Assembly: GCF_009741375.1 (NCBI RefSeq) | Contig: NZ_WOWP01000062.1 | Coordinates: 124,001 to 188,000, forward strand | Direction: 5' to 3' | Length of the DNA: 64,000 nt | Source: Flavobacterium rakeshii | GTDB taxonomy: Bacteria; Bacteroidota; Bacteroidia; Flavobacteriales; Flavobacteriaceae | In this document: one piece after another, positions 7,595 through 15,774 of the stretch | Layout of the letters: each line of letters opens with the position of its first letter | How positions within the stretch are numbered: position 1 is the stretch's first letter | The notes under the pieces: model-generated | Told to the model about the DNA's origin: nothing | Database searches by the model: none | The model's input: only the letters and a program-made list of their open reading frames with translations | Program-made: the position numbers and the translations under genes

Positions 7595-9148
7595 TTATAA
7601 GGAAAATTTAACCAGCTGTTTTTTTCTGCCTTTTCTGCCTAAAAAGTAAATGTTGTTACCTTTTTTAGTAGTGGCTCCATATGCTACCATAAACGGGACT
7701 TCATTATCCTTGTCATCAAGAATTTCCTTAAACTCAAATTCACCGTTTTGATTTACCTTAATTATATTAAGGTTTGATTTTTTGACTGATTTTTGTCCAA
7801 ACTGTATCCTGTCATTACGAAGTTTTTTTACCTTTTCTCCTGTATTAATAAAGAAGTAAGTATCATTATTTACAATCATTGAGGTGTATGAAATGTAAGA
7901 TTCATCACCACTTGTTTGTTGACGCTTGTTAATATTTCTTGCCCAAAGTAATTCTCCGTCATGTGAAATTTTTGCTGTAACAATATCATCATAATGATAA
8001 ATATAATATACGCCTGTGCTCATGCCGTTTTGACCTGTTCTTTGATGGGTAGTTATATAATACTCTTCAGCATTAAATACAATGTCATTATCAGGGGTTA
8101 AAAATATATCTCTGTAAGAGATGTTTTTAAGCTCTTTTTCTTTTTTCTTTCCATATTTATCTATCAGAAACTGCTCTGTAAATTCATTGAATTTGGTGGT
8201 TTTTTTATCGAGGGTTAAAGGATCCATATCAAAGTAACAAAGACCTTTAAAACGGTTATCATTTCTGTCAGAATAAAAACCTACACAGGAAATTTTGTCG
8301 TTTTTATAAACCGTTTTAAGAGATTGTGCGTAATGTTCATCGGTGTCAAAAGTTTGTATTTTAGCATCGGTTGGGGTAATGCGGGTAAGCTCATAATGGT
8401 ATTTTTTGCTTCCGCCTTTTTTTCCTTCTTTTTTATCTTTTACCCTGCCCAAAACATAAACTACTTTTCCGTCTTCAGATATATCTATGTTTTCGTATTT
8501 ATATTTCCTGTCTTTTACCTCTCTCTTAAATTCATGTTTAAGGGTAGGGTTAAGATTGTTGTCAAATACATGTATCAGGTGTTTTTCCTTATCGTTTTTA
8601 TCTTCAACATCAACAGTTACAGCAAAAGCGGTTTTGTCGTTATTTGTTATAAAGTTCGATATGTAATCATTATCAATACTTCCGAAATTAAATAACCCCG
8701 GAGTTTTAACTTCATCCCATTCCAGTGAGAAAAGTTCTTTTTTTGTAAACTTGAAGTCTTTAATATTGGCTGAATTAGCAGAACATACATATTGTTTTTT
8801 CTTTTTATCATAGCCATAATCAATCATGTGTACGATATCATTATTCACAACAATACCTATTAGCACACCTAGTTTAAGCTCATATTCATATTCTTTAATA
8901 AGCTGTAGATTGGCATCATAATGTTCAAAATAAAATCCACGTGTTGCTCCGGATAAGAGGCTACCCTGATATGCACGTACAATAAATACGCCGCCGTTTG
9001 AATCTTCTTCTACTAACAGAATTTTTGAATGTTTGTACTCATCTTTAAATACATCACTTTTCTTTACATTACAGGGAATGTCTGCTTCCTGAGCGGAGGT
9101 GTGAAAAATACTCACGATAAACGAAATAATTAGTAATATGTTTCTCAT
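7595..9148 (-). CDS. Secreted protein of unknown function (517 residues)
   Basis: The start is placed at 9148 because that ATG opens a clear signal peptide (MRNILLIISFIVSIFHTSAQ, cleaved after the final Ala of HTSA). An upstream in-frame extension to 9214 would bury it. The mature protein is rich in Lys, Asp, Tyr and beta-type segments with repeated strand-turn patterns such as FDNNLNPTLK and YHYDDIVTAKI, suggesting a beta-propeller-like fold. No C-terminal secretion domain or lipobox was recognised. It is a single gene between two hairpins. I cannot assign a function. Confidence 0.75.
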   Translation of the reverse strand: MRNILLIISFIVSIFHTSAQEADIPCNVKKSDVFKDEYKHSKILLVEEDSNGGVFIVRAYQGSLLSGATRGFYFEHYDANLQLIKEYEYELKLGVLIGIVVNNDIVHMIDYGYDKKKKQYVCSANSANIKDFKFTKKELFSLEWDEVKTPGLFNFGSIDNDYISNFITNNDKTAFAVTVDVEDKNDKEKHLIHVFDNNLNPTLKHEFKREVKDRKYKYENIDISEDGKVVYVLGRVKDKKEGKKGGSKKYHYELTRITPTDAKIQTFDTDEHYAQSLKTVYKNDKISCVGFYSDRNDNRFKGLCYFDMDPLTLDKKTTKFNEFTEQFLIDKYGKKKEKELKNISYRDIFLTPDNDIVFNAEEYYITTHQRTGQNGMSTGVYYIYHYDDIVTAKISHDGELLWARNINKRQQTSGDESYISYTSMIVNNDTYFFINTGEKVKKLRNDRIQFGQKSVKKSNLNIIKVNQNGEFEFKEILDDKDNEVPFMVAYGATTKKGNNIYFLGRKGRKKQLVKFSL

Positions 9149-9166
9149 AAAAAAAATGTTAATAAG

Positions 9167-9174
9167 CAAATATA
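9167..9174 (-). promoter_or_regulatory. -7 element for the secreted-protein gene (TATATTTG on minus strand)
   Basis: The plus-strand sequence CAAATATA reads TATATTTG on the minus strand, 19 bases before the chosen start at 9148. A TTTG (9199-9202 on plus, CAAA) lies 24 bases further upstream. The position also rules out translation from 9214. Confidence 0.5.
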
Positions 9175-9200
9175 TTCTTACTTTTCTAAATAAGGAAACA

Positions 9201-9228
9201 AAAAATCCAGACATTTGTCTGGATTTTT
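9201..9228. terminator. Terminator after the crotonase gene
   Basis: A 13-bp stem AAAAATCCAGACA (9201-9213) pairs with TGTCTGGATTTTT (9216-9228) over a 2-base loop. It lies 22 bases past the minus-strand crotonase stop. Confidence 0.88.
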
Positions 9229-9249
9229 AACATAATTGATTTATTTGTA

Positions 9250-10032
9250 TTATTTTCCGGGAAACTCGGCTTTTCTCTTTTCAAGGAAAGCGGTAGTTCC
9301 TTCTTTAAAATCGGCAGTGCCAAACGCTTCACCAAATGCTTTGATTTCTGCTTCATATCCGTTAACACCGTCTGTAAAGTTAGCATTGATAGCCTTAATC
9401 GCTGCTGATATTGCAACAGGTGAGTTTTTCATGATTTTTGAGGCAATACCTTTACAAAAATCTACAAGCTCTGCCTGTGGCACTACATGGTTTACCAGTC
9501 CGTAAGCTTTAGCATCTTCGGCACCTATCATTCCTGCTGTCATAATAAGCTCCATAGCACGGCCTTTACCTACAAGCTGAGGTAAACGTTGTGTACCGCC
9601 ATAGCCCGGTATAACACCAAGAGATACTTCCGGTAATCCCATTTTAGCATTGTCTGACGCTACCCTAAAGTGTGCTGCCATGGCAAGCTCCAGTCCGCCA
9701 CCAAGGGCAAAACCGTTTACTGCGGCAATAACCGGAGTGGAAAGGTTCTCTACAAAATCGAATAACAGCTCCTGACCTTTAGCTGCCAGTTCGCCACCCT
9801 GAGCCACATCAAAATCGGCAAATTCCGAAATATCAGCTCCGGCAACAAAAGCCTTCTCACCGCTTCCGGTTACGATAATAGCTTTTACTTCCTTATCAGC
9901 ATCAAGAGCTTTAAAAGCCTCATGAAGCTCCTGTATAGTTGCCTTGTTAAGTGCGTTTAGCTTTGTAGGCCTGTTAATGGTAATTATGGCAAGCCCGTTT
10001 TCTTTTTCCGCTAAAATATTTTCGTAGTTCAT
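9250..10032 (-). CDS. Enoyl-CoA hydratase/isomerase (crotonase family)
   Basis: A 260-residue crotonase-fold enzyme. It shows the AGADI motif (64-68), the oxyanion-hole GGG (111-113), and the two catalytic-type glutamates Glu115 (GLELAMA) and Glu135 (LPEVSLG), as in true enoyl-CoA hydratases. It therefore most likely hydrates short-chain 2-enoyl-CoA in fatty-acid or butanoyl-CoA metabolism. It is the last gene of the minus-strand run that starts with hemH, 11 bases after the histidine kinase, and is closed by a strong terminator. Substrate chain length is not evident. Confidence 0.9.
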   Translation of the reverse strand: MNYENILAEKENGLAIITINRPTKLNALNKATIQELHEAFKALDADKEVKAIIVTGSGEKAFVAGADISEFADFDVAQGGELAAKGQELLFDFVENLSTPVIAAVNGFALGGGLELAMAAHFRVASDNAKMGLPEVSLGVIPGYGGTQRLPQLVGKGRAMELIMTAGMIGAEDAKAYGLVNHVVPQAELVDFCKGIASKIMKNSPVAISAAIKAINANFTDGVNGYEAEIKAFGEAFGTADFKEGTTAFLEKRKAEFPGK

Positions 10033-10043
10033 TTGAGTTTATT

Positions 10044-11549
10044 TTAGTTATTGTCTGTTTCTTTAATAGGTAAATCACTGTCGGTAATTGGCAGGGATAC
10101 CAGGAATTTAGTGCCTTTGCCAAGTTCACTTTCAAAGGAGATGGTTCCGTGGTAATTCTCCACTATGTTTTTAATAATCCCCAGTCCAAGTCCCATACCG
10201 CTTGATTTGGTCGTGAATTTAGGTTCAAAAATACGGTTTTTATTCTCTACGGTTATTCCCTTACCGTTGTCTTTAACTGCTATTTTTACAAAATTCCCTT
10301 CACGGTAAACACGTACCTGTACAATAGGGTTGTGCTCCTCTTCAGGTATGGCCTGTATCGCATTTTTAACCAAATTGGTAATAATACGTATTAGCTGGGT
10401 ACGGTCCATACGGGTAGTGATATCCGGTTCTTCGGCTATAAAGGCGATAAAGCTTTCATTGAATATTTCAAGCGCCAGTTGAACAATTTTAACAATATTA
10501 ACCGTTTCGTTTTGCTGTGCAGGCATTGAGGCAAAGCTGGAGAATGCCGATGCCACCGAACTCATGGTGTCTATTTGTTGTATAAGTGTTATGGAAAATT
10601 CGTCTAGTTTTTTCTTAATATCAGGGTCATTAGGGTCAAACCTGCGCTGAAAGCTCTGTACTGTAAGGCGCATAGGGGTAAGCGGATTTTTAATTTCGTG
10701 TGCTACCTGTTTTGCCATTTCTCTCCATGCCTGTTCCCTTTCGCTTTGTGCCAGTTTTGTGGCACTGTCTTCCAGATCGTCTACCAGTGCGTTATATGAT
10801 TTTACAAGCTGGTTAATTTCCTGGGGAGAATCGTCCATGTGTATTCTTTCGTTTGTTTGGCTCAGTCGGGTTTCGGCAATCCTTTCACTAATGGCTTTAA
10901 GTGATTTGGTAATAAAACTGGAAAGGAAATAGGCTACAATTATCGAAATAAGCAACATGAAGGAGTATACCTGACCAAAGCGCATAAAGAAATTGCGCTG
11001 TTCTTTTTCATAATACCCTTCGTCCTTTATGTAGGGAAGGTTAAGTATGCCCAGTGGTTTGAATTTGGTATCGTTAAGGTAGCTGTAGGAGGAACGGAAC
11101 TTTTGCCCGTCAATATTTTTAAGGTCTACATAGCGTTTTTCGGCAGTACTGCGCAGTACCCTTAAAATGTTTTTGGGTATGGTAGTGTTGTCTACGGTAT
11201 CTACCGAGAATCCGGCTTTGGATGATTTTAATAAATGTCCGTTAAGATCATAAATGTTTACTTCCAGCCCATGGATGTTGGCCAGTTCATGAATCCTTTC
11301 CCTGAAAATAAGCGGAAGGTTTTCGGTAGAGAGCGGGTAGGTAGTGGTAGAAAGAATGTAATTAATATGCTCCTTTATGGCATTTTCCTTTCGCTCCAGC
11401 CTGTCTTCATGGTATTCTTTTGCCTCTTTTCCAAACTGGTAAATGGAAACCGCAGCAATAAGTAGCGAGGCTATAAGGGTCACCAATATCATGGAAAGGA
11501 ATATCCTTACCCTTAGCGACCATTTTCTTATCTTAAACTGCTGCTTCAT
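10044..11549 (-). CDS. NtrY-like membrane sensor histidine kinase
   Basis: A 501-residue orphan kinase. Membrane helices near 14-37 and 191-212 flank a periplasmic sensor region of about 150 residues. The linker resembles a HAMP region. The H-box is QVAHEIKNPLTP with His284, the N-box holds Asn396 (TNLVKNAIQA), and the ATP lid has DNGKG (427-431) and GMGLGLG (451-457). The HEIKNPLTPMRLTVQ context is typical of NtrY-type kinases. No response regulator lies beside it, so its partner is elsewhere. It follows hemJ by 8 bases in the hemH run, so it may be coexpressed with heme synthesis. Confidence 0.88.
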   Translation of the reverse strand: MKQQFKIRKWSLRVRIFLSMILVTLIASLLIAAVSIYQFGKEAKEYHEDRLERKENAIKEHINYILSTTTYPLSTENLPLIFRERIHELANIHGLEVNIYDLNGHLLKSSKAGFSVDTVDNTTIPKNILRVLRSTAEKRYVDLKNIDGQKFRSSYSYLNDTKFKPLGILNLPYIKDEGYYEKEQRNFFMRFGQVYSFMLLISIIVAYFLSSFITKSLKAISERIAETRLSQTNERIHMDDSPQEINQLVKSYNALVDDLEDSATKLAQSEREQAWREMAKQVAHEIKNPLTPMRLTVQSFQRRFDPNDPDIKKKLDEFSITLIQQIDTMSSVASAFSSFASMPAQQNETVNIVKIVQLALEIFNESFIAFIAEEPDITTRMDRTQLIRIITNLVKNAIQAIPEEEHNPIVQVRVYREGNFVKIAVKDNGKGITVENKNRIFEPKFTTKSSGMGLGLGIIKNIVENYHGTISFESELGKGTKFLVSLPITDSDLPIKETDNN

Positions 11550-11557
11550 TTAACGCA

Positions 11558-12109
11558 TTACGAGTTGTTTTTCTCCCTAATCCTTTTATAAAACTTAAAA
11601 CCAAGCATTATTAGTATGGAGAATAGTAAAATACCTACCACGCCATAAATCCAGTTTACGGCGTTTTTTAAAATTACTAAAAAAACAACGGCAAATAAAA
11701 TTATGGTAGCCCCTTCGTTCCAAATACGCATAAAGTTTGAGGTATGTTTTATCTCATCACGCTGCAATTGTTTGAAAATAGAGTGGCATTTTAAATGGTA
11801 CAGGTATAACAGGAATACAAACCCCAGCTTTACATGCATCCAGGGTTGTGACAGCCAAGCGTTACCCGTAGGGGTAAAAAACAGCATCCAGTAAGCAAAA
11901 ATACTTGCCAGTACTGCCGATGGCCAGGTGATAATATACCACAACCTGTAAGCCATAATTTTGTATTGTTTGATAAGTATTTCCTTTTCGGGCGAAGGTT
12001 TATCGTTAGCCTCCAGGTGGTATACAAATAACCTCACTATGTAAAAAAGCCCGGCAAACCAGGTAATTACAAAAATGAGGTGCAGTGATTTTATGTAGTT
12101 ATATTCCAT
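11558..12109 (-). CDS. hemJ: HemJ-type protoporphyrinogen IX oxidase (CopD/UPF0093 family)
   Basis: A 183-residue membrane protein with four to five helices, of the HemJ family that oxidises protoporphyrinogen IX to protoporphyrin IX, the step before ferrochelatase. The conserved first helix KSLHLIFVITWFAGLFYIVRL... carries His10 and Arg26, which match the conserved His and Arg of HemJ. The family also gets annotated as CopD-like, but the presence of hemH two genes upstream supports the heme role. It overlaps the MATE gene by one base (TAATG-type junction), indicating translational coupling. Confidence 0.85.
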   Translation of the reverse strand: MEYNYIKSLHLIFVITWFAGLFYIVRLFVYHLEANDKPSPEKEILIKQYKIMAYRLWYIITWPSAVLASIFAYWMLFFTPTGNAWLSQPWMHVKLGFVFLLYLYHLKCHSIFKQLQRDEIKHTSNFMRIWNEGATIILFAVVFLVILKNAVNWIYGVVGILLFSILIMLGFKFYKRIREKNNS

Positions 12110-13449
12110 TATTCTTTTTTAAGATGGTGTGTCATTTCCTGCCTTAAAAACAGCCCTGTTACTATGGTAGAGAGCACGTCTGCAATGGGGAATGAAACCC
12201 ACACACCAAAAATACCAAAAAACTGTGGTAAAATAAGCACCAGCGGAATTAAGAAAAAACCCTGCTTGGAAAGCGTTAGTAATAGCGCTTTTGTAGCCTT
12301 ACCGGCAGCCTGAAAATAAGCTGCCCCAATAAGTTGTACAGCTATAATAGGTGATGCTGCAAATACCCAGCGCAAAGCACCCGGGGTATCGGCTATTACA
12401 ATGGCATCGGTAGTGAATACCGATACTATAGGTTTGGCAAAGGTTAGGACTACTATAAAAACAATTACGGCAAAAAGCGCGGCATATTTTATAGAGGTAA
12501 AAATGGTTTCCCTAACCCGGCTGTAGTTTTCGGCGCCATAGTTATATCCGGCAATAGGCATAAAACCCTGTGTAATTCCCAGTACCGGGAAAAGAGCAAA
12601 CATAAGCATACGGCTTATTATACCATATACGGCAACGGCATGTTCGCCGCCTTCGGCATATAAGGTATGGTTAAGAATAATTGCCAGTATACTTATTACA
12701 CCCTGCCTGGCAAAAGTTACAAAGCTTAACGATAGTATTTCGCGCGCCAGTTCCTTATGGAAAGTAAAATGCTTTAGTTCCAGTTTCAGTTCGCTTTTGT
12801 AAATAAAGAACCAAAGGATGTACAAAAAGCAAAGAAAGAAAGAGAATGCGGTTGCCAGTGCAGCACCAAACACACCAAGGTTTAATACCTTTATGAATAC
12901 AATATCGAGTATAATGTTTGAAACTGCCGAAATGATCATAGCCACCATGGCGTGACGGGATTTGTCTTCGGAACGTATAACGTTGTTACCCGTCATACAA
13001 AATGCCTGAAAAGGTACGGCAAAAAGTATGGGTAAAAAGAATTCTTTAGCCGGAGCCATAATATCTCCGTTAGCACCAAAGGCAAAAAGGACCTCTTCAC
13101 TAAAAAAGAATCCTATGATTACAAATAACGATGCAATCCCGAAGGTCATCATGATTTGATGGGCAAAGGTATTAAGGGCTTTTTCGCGGTTGCCCTTCCC
13201 CAATGCACGGGAGAGTACAGAGCTACCTCCTATACCGATGGCCATACCCATAGAGGATATGAAAAAGGTAATGGGCATAACAACCGAGAGGGCTGCTATG
13301 GCCAGTGCACCTATCCAACGGCCTACGAATATGGTGTCAATAAGGACATTAACTGTCATGAACAGGATGCCTATGGAAGCAGGAACCGACTGCTTGAAAA
13401 GCAGTTGCTTAATGTCCTTATTGGCTAAATCCGTATAGGTTATAGACAT
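12109..13449 (-). CDS. MATE family efflux transporter
   Basis: A 446-residue transporter with about 12 membrane helices in two similar halves, typical of MATE proteins (Na+ or H+ coupled export of cationic or aromatic compounds). Characteristic segments include QSVPASIGILFMTVN near the N-terminus, the IGGSSVLSRALG segment, and GITQGFMPIAGYNYGA in the second half. It shares one base with hemH upstream and one base with hemJ downstream, so all three must be cotranscribed. The substrate is unknown; a porphyrin-related compound is conceivable from context but that is inference. Confidence 0.9.
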   Translation of the reverse strand: MSITYTDLANKDIKQLLFKQSVPASIGILFMTVNVLIDTIFVGRWIGALAIAALSVVMPITFFISSMGMAIGIGGSSVLSRALGKGNREKALNTFAHQIMMTFGIASLFVIIGFFFSEEVLFAFGANGDIMAPAKEFFLPILFAVPFQAFCMTGNNVIRSEDKSRHAMVAMIISAVSNIILDIVFIKVLNLGVFGAALATAFSFFLCFLYILWFFIYKSELKLELKHFTFHKELAREILSLSFVTFARQGVISILAIILNHTLYAEGGEHAVAVYGIISRMLMFALFPVLGITQGFMPIAGYNYGAENYSRVRETIFTSIKYAALFAVIVFIVVLTFAKPIVSVFTTDAIVIADTPGALRWVFAASPIIAVQLIGAAYFQAAGKATKALLLTLSKQGFFLIPLVLILPQFFGIFGVWVSFPIADVLSTIVTGLFLRQEMTHHLKKE

Positions 13450-14480
13450 TATACCACAGGTTTTTCTGCGTTAGCCCACTCGTTTATCCAGTTTGCCACC
13501 ACATCAACCCATTCATTATTATCATTAAGGCAAGGAATAGCATGGAAGTTTTCACCTCCGTGCTCTTTAAAATCTTCGTTGGCACGCATAGCAATTTCTT
13601 CCAGTGTTTCAAGGCAGTCTGCCACAAAAGCAGGGGTAACTACGGCAAGGTTTTTAATTCCTTTTGCCGGCATGTTGTTTATTTCGATGTCGGTATAAGG
13701 TTCAAGCCATTTGTCGCCCGCCAGCCTTGACTGGAAAGTAAGCGAATATTTATCTTCAGGGATGCCCAGTTGCTCTACAACCAGTCTGGTTGTTTCATAA
13801 CACTGGTGGCGGTAGCAGAATTTATGTGCTGCCGATGGTGTTGTACAACAGGTATCGTTTATTTTACAATGTGATTTGGTCACATCGGTTTTTCTTATGT
13901 GTCGTTCCGGTATACCGTGGTAAGAGAACAGCAGGTGGTCATAATCAAAACCTTCCAGTGAGCCTTTAATGGAGTTTGCCAGTACTTTAATATAGTCGGG
14001 CTTATTATAAAACGCAGGGACATCGGTAAATGTCATTTGCGGGAATTTCTTTTTGCGAATTTCTTCTGCCAACACTAAAATAGTAAGGGTAGAAGCCATG
14101 GCATATTGCGGGTAAAGCGGGAAAAGCAATACCTCGGTTACACCCTGGTCTGCCAGTTGCTGTAATCCGGTTTCTATAGATGGTTTACCATAACGCATAG
14201 CCAGTGCTACAGGAAGTTCGGTTTTTTGTACCACTTTTTTGTGCATCCTTTCAGAAAGTACGATAAGCGGAGACCCTTCGTCCCACCATATTTTTTTGTA
14301 GGCTTCTGCCGAGTCTTCCGGTCTCTTCCTTAAAATGATACCTCTAACTAAAAGCGCCCTTAGTAAAAAAGGAACATCTATAACATACTTGTCCATAAGG
14401 AACTCGTCCAGATATGGCTTTACGTCTTTTGGTTCCGGACTGTCCGGAGATCCAAGGTTAACTAACAATACACCTTTCAT
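13449..14480 (-). CDS. hemH: Ferrochelatase (HemH)
   Basis: A 343-residue enzyme that inserts Fe2+ into protoporphyrin IX, the last step of protoheme synthesis. The start at 14480 is chosen because MKGVLLVNLGSPDSPEP is the standard N-terminus; 19 extra upstream codons are not family-like. The catalytic region SYHGIPERH (186-194, His188) is intact. Residues 205-227 contain five cysteines (205, 211, 212, 222, 227), a Cys-rich insertion that could bind metal or a 2Fe-2S cluster, as seen in some bacterial ferrochelatases. Its stop overlaps the MATE start by one base. Confidence 0.95.
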   Translation of the reverse strand: MKGVLLVNLGSPDSPEPKDVKPYLDEFLMDKYVIDVPFLLRALLVRGIILRKRPEDSAEAYKKIWWDEGSPLIVLSERMHKKVVQKTELPVALAMRYGKPSIETGLQQLADQGVTEVLLFPLYPQYAMASTLTILVLAEEIRKKKFPQMTFTDVPAFYNKPDYIKVLANSIKGSLEGFDYDHLLFSYHGIPERHIRKTDVTKSHCKINDTCCTTPSAAHKFCYRHQCYETTRLVVEQLGIPEDKYSLTFQSRLAGDKWLEPYTDIEINNMPAKGIKNLAVVTPAFVADCLETLEEIAMRANEDFKEHGGENFHAIPCLNDNNEWVDVVANWINEWANAEKPVV

Positions 14481-14673
14481 GTTTATCTTACTGTTGTTGT
14501 TTTTAGTGTTTGTCCGGCAAAGGTCATCAAAAACCATGCTCGGAATATCAAAAAATTTATTTTTAACGAATGTTGAATGTTTATGATTTTCAGATTTGCT
14601 GCAATTTTATCAAAAACATCAAAATCAGATACTTTCTTCTAATAATTAGCTTCTATTCGGTTATAAAAAGAAA

Positions 14674-15546
14674 TTAGGCATTAGGGTTTATAGACATCAG
14701 GTATTTTTTAGGGGTAGTGCCAAACTTCTTTTTAAAAGCAGCGATAAAATGGCTGGCAGTACTGTAGCCTATTCGCAAACCTACTTCGTTTACATTATAA
14801 GTTCCGCTATCCAACAGCTTGCGGGCATACTCCATTTTATAGTCAAACAAAAAGCTGTACACACTGTCGCCATAAATTTGCTTAAAGCCCATTTTAAGCT
14901 TTTTCAGGTTAATGCCTACCTGGTCTGCCAGTTCCTGTAGCCCTGGTGGTTCGGCCATGTTGGCAATAACAATATCTTTGGCTTTCCTTATTTTTATTAC
15001 GTTGTCCTCGTCTACCAAAAACGGACACTGCTCTGTATTGGCATCTTCATTACGGTTAAAATACAGGCTAAGCAGCTCGTATACCTTTCCTTTAAAGTAC
15101 AGTTTCCTTATGGACTGGTGGAGGTTAAAGTTAAACAGCTGGTTTAGCGCAATGGCCATAGACGGATTAATCTTATCGTCCTTATAGTATTTCTTGTCAA
15201 TATTCTCTGAACTAAGGAACGGAATATAATCAGCTTCCTCTGAGAAAAAACTGTGAAACTTTTTGATGGAGATAAGTACTGAAATTACCCACGAATGTGG
15301 TGCTATTTCAAGGTGTACCGGCAGTTCCTTTTGCGGATTGTACAGAAAGAGCGATACCTCTTCCCTTAGGTCTAAAGCATAACGCCCCTGGTTGAATATA
15401 AACTTAGCTCTGCCTTTTAGCCCAAAGTGAAACTGAATTAAATCGGTATTTACATCCCTTTCAAAATGAGAGGTTTCGTCACTGTCGTTTTGGAAACGCA
15501 GTACAAAAAAATCATCTTCAATTTTAATTTCCTCGTGAGAACCCAT
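14674..15546 (-). CDS. AraC family transcriptional regulator, divergent from hemA
   Basis: A 290-residue regulator. The C-terminal ~100 residues form the double helix-turn-helix (LQELADQVGINLKKLKMGFKQ and VNEVGLRIGYSTASHFIAAFKKKFGTTPKKY), intact. The N-terminal ~180 residues form a sensor domain without an obvious cupin motif. It is transcribed away from hemA over a 219-base spacer that carries a -7 element for each gene and two matching TTGrTCTAAA boxes. It may therefore regulate hemA and itself. The effector is unknown. Confidence 0.88.
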   Translation of the reverse strand: MGSHEEIKIEDDFFVLRFQNDSDETSHFERDVNTDLIQFHFGLKGRAKFIFNQGRYALDLREEVSLFLYNPQKELPVHLEIAPHSWVISVLISIKKFHSFFSEEADYIPFLSSENIDKKYYKDDKINPSMAIALNQLFNFNLHQSIRKLYFKGKVYELLSLYFNRNEDANTEQCPFLVDEDNVIKIRKAKDIVIANMAEPPGLQELADQVGINLKKLKMGFKQIYGDSVYSFLFDYKMEYARKLLDSGTYNVNEVGLRIGYSTASHFIAAFKKKFGTTPKKYLMSINPNA

Positions 15547-15599
15547 AGCGATATTTTTTTAGCGGGATTTTTTAAAATATAAAATCCTTTTATTTAGAA

Positions 15600-15609
15600 T
15601 TGGTCTAAA
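15600..15609. promoter_or_regulatory. Candidate AraC half-site 1 (TTGGTCTAAA)
   Basis: TTGGTCTAAA recurs as TTGATCTAAA at 15674-15683, in the same orientation and 74 bases apart, close to seven helical turns. The two copies flank the AraC -7 element at 15640-15647. Direct repeats of this size suit AraC-type binding. Confidence 0.35.
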
Positions 15610-15639
15610 TTATTTTTTCGCAAAACATTGATTTCATTG

Positions 15640-15647
15640 CAAATTTA
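15640..15647 (-). promoter_or_regulatory. -7 element for the AraC gene (TAAATTTG on minus strand)
   Basis: Plus-strand CAAATTTA reads TAAATTTG on the minus strand, matching TAnnTTTG, and lies about 94 bases before the AraC start. Confidence 0.45.
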
Positions 15648-15673
15648 GGGTATTTAAGGATTAAAAATGCATT

Positions 15674-15683
15674 TTGATCTAAA
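15674..15683. promoter_or_regulatory. Candidate AraC half-site 2 (TTGATCTAAA)
   Basis: Second copy of the TTGrTCTAAA box, one base different from the first copy at 15600-15609 and about 59 bases upstream of the hemA -7 element. Confidence 0.35.
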
Positions 15684-15741
15684 ATATCCCACAGCGATAC
15701 AAAAAGAACTTTGAGCGTTATTTTTTAATAAGCCTTAATGA

Positions 15742-15749
15742 TAATTTTG
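15742..15749 (+). promoter_or_regulatory. -7 element for hemA (TAATTTTG)
   Basis: TAATTTTG matches TAnnTTTG exactly and lies 26 bases before the hemA ATG at 15775. A TTTG at 15710-15713 is 28 bases upstream, longer than the usual spacing. Confidence 0.55.
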
Positions 15750-15774
15750 TGATACTTTTAGGAAAGTGAGTACT

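Noticed and set aside
11558..12109. Copper export protein CopD
   Set aside because: The first helix and size fit HemJ, and the gene is translationally coupled within the hemH run.
14481..14537. Longer ferrochelatase N-terminus
   Set aside because: The extra residues are polar and not family-like; MKGVLLVNLGSPD is the conserved start.
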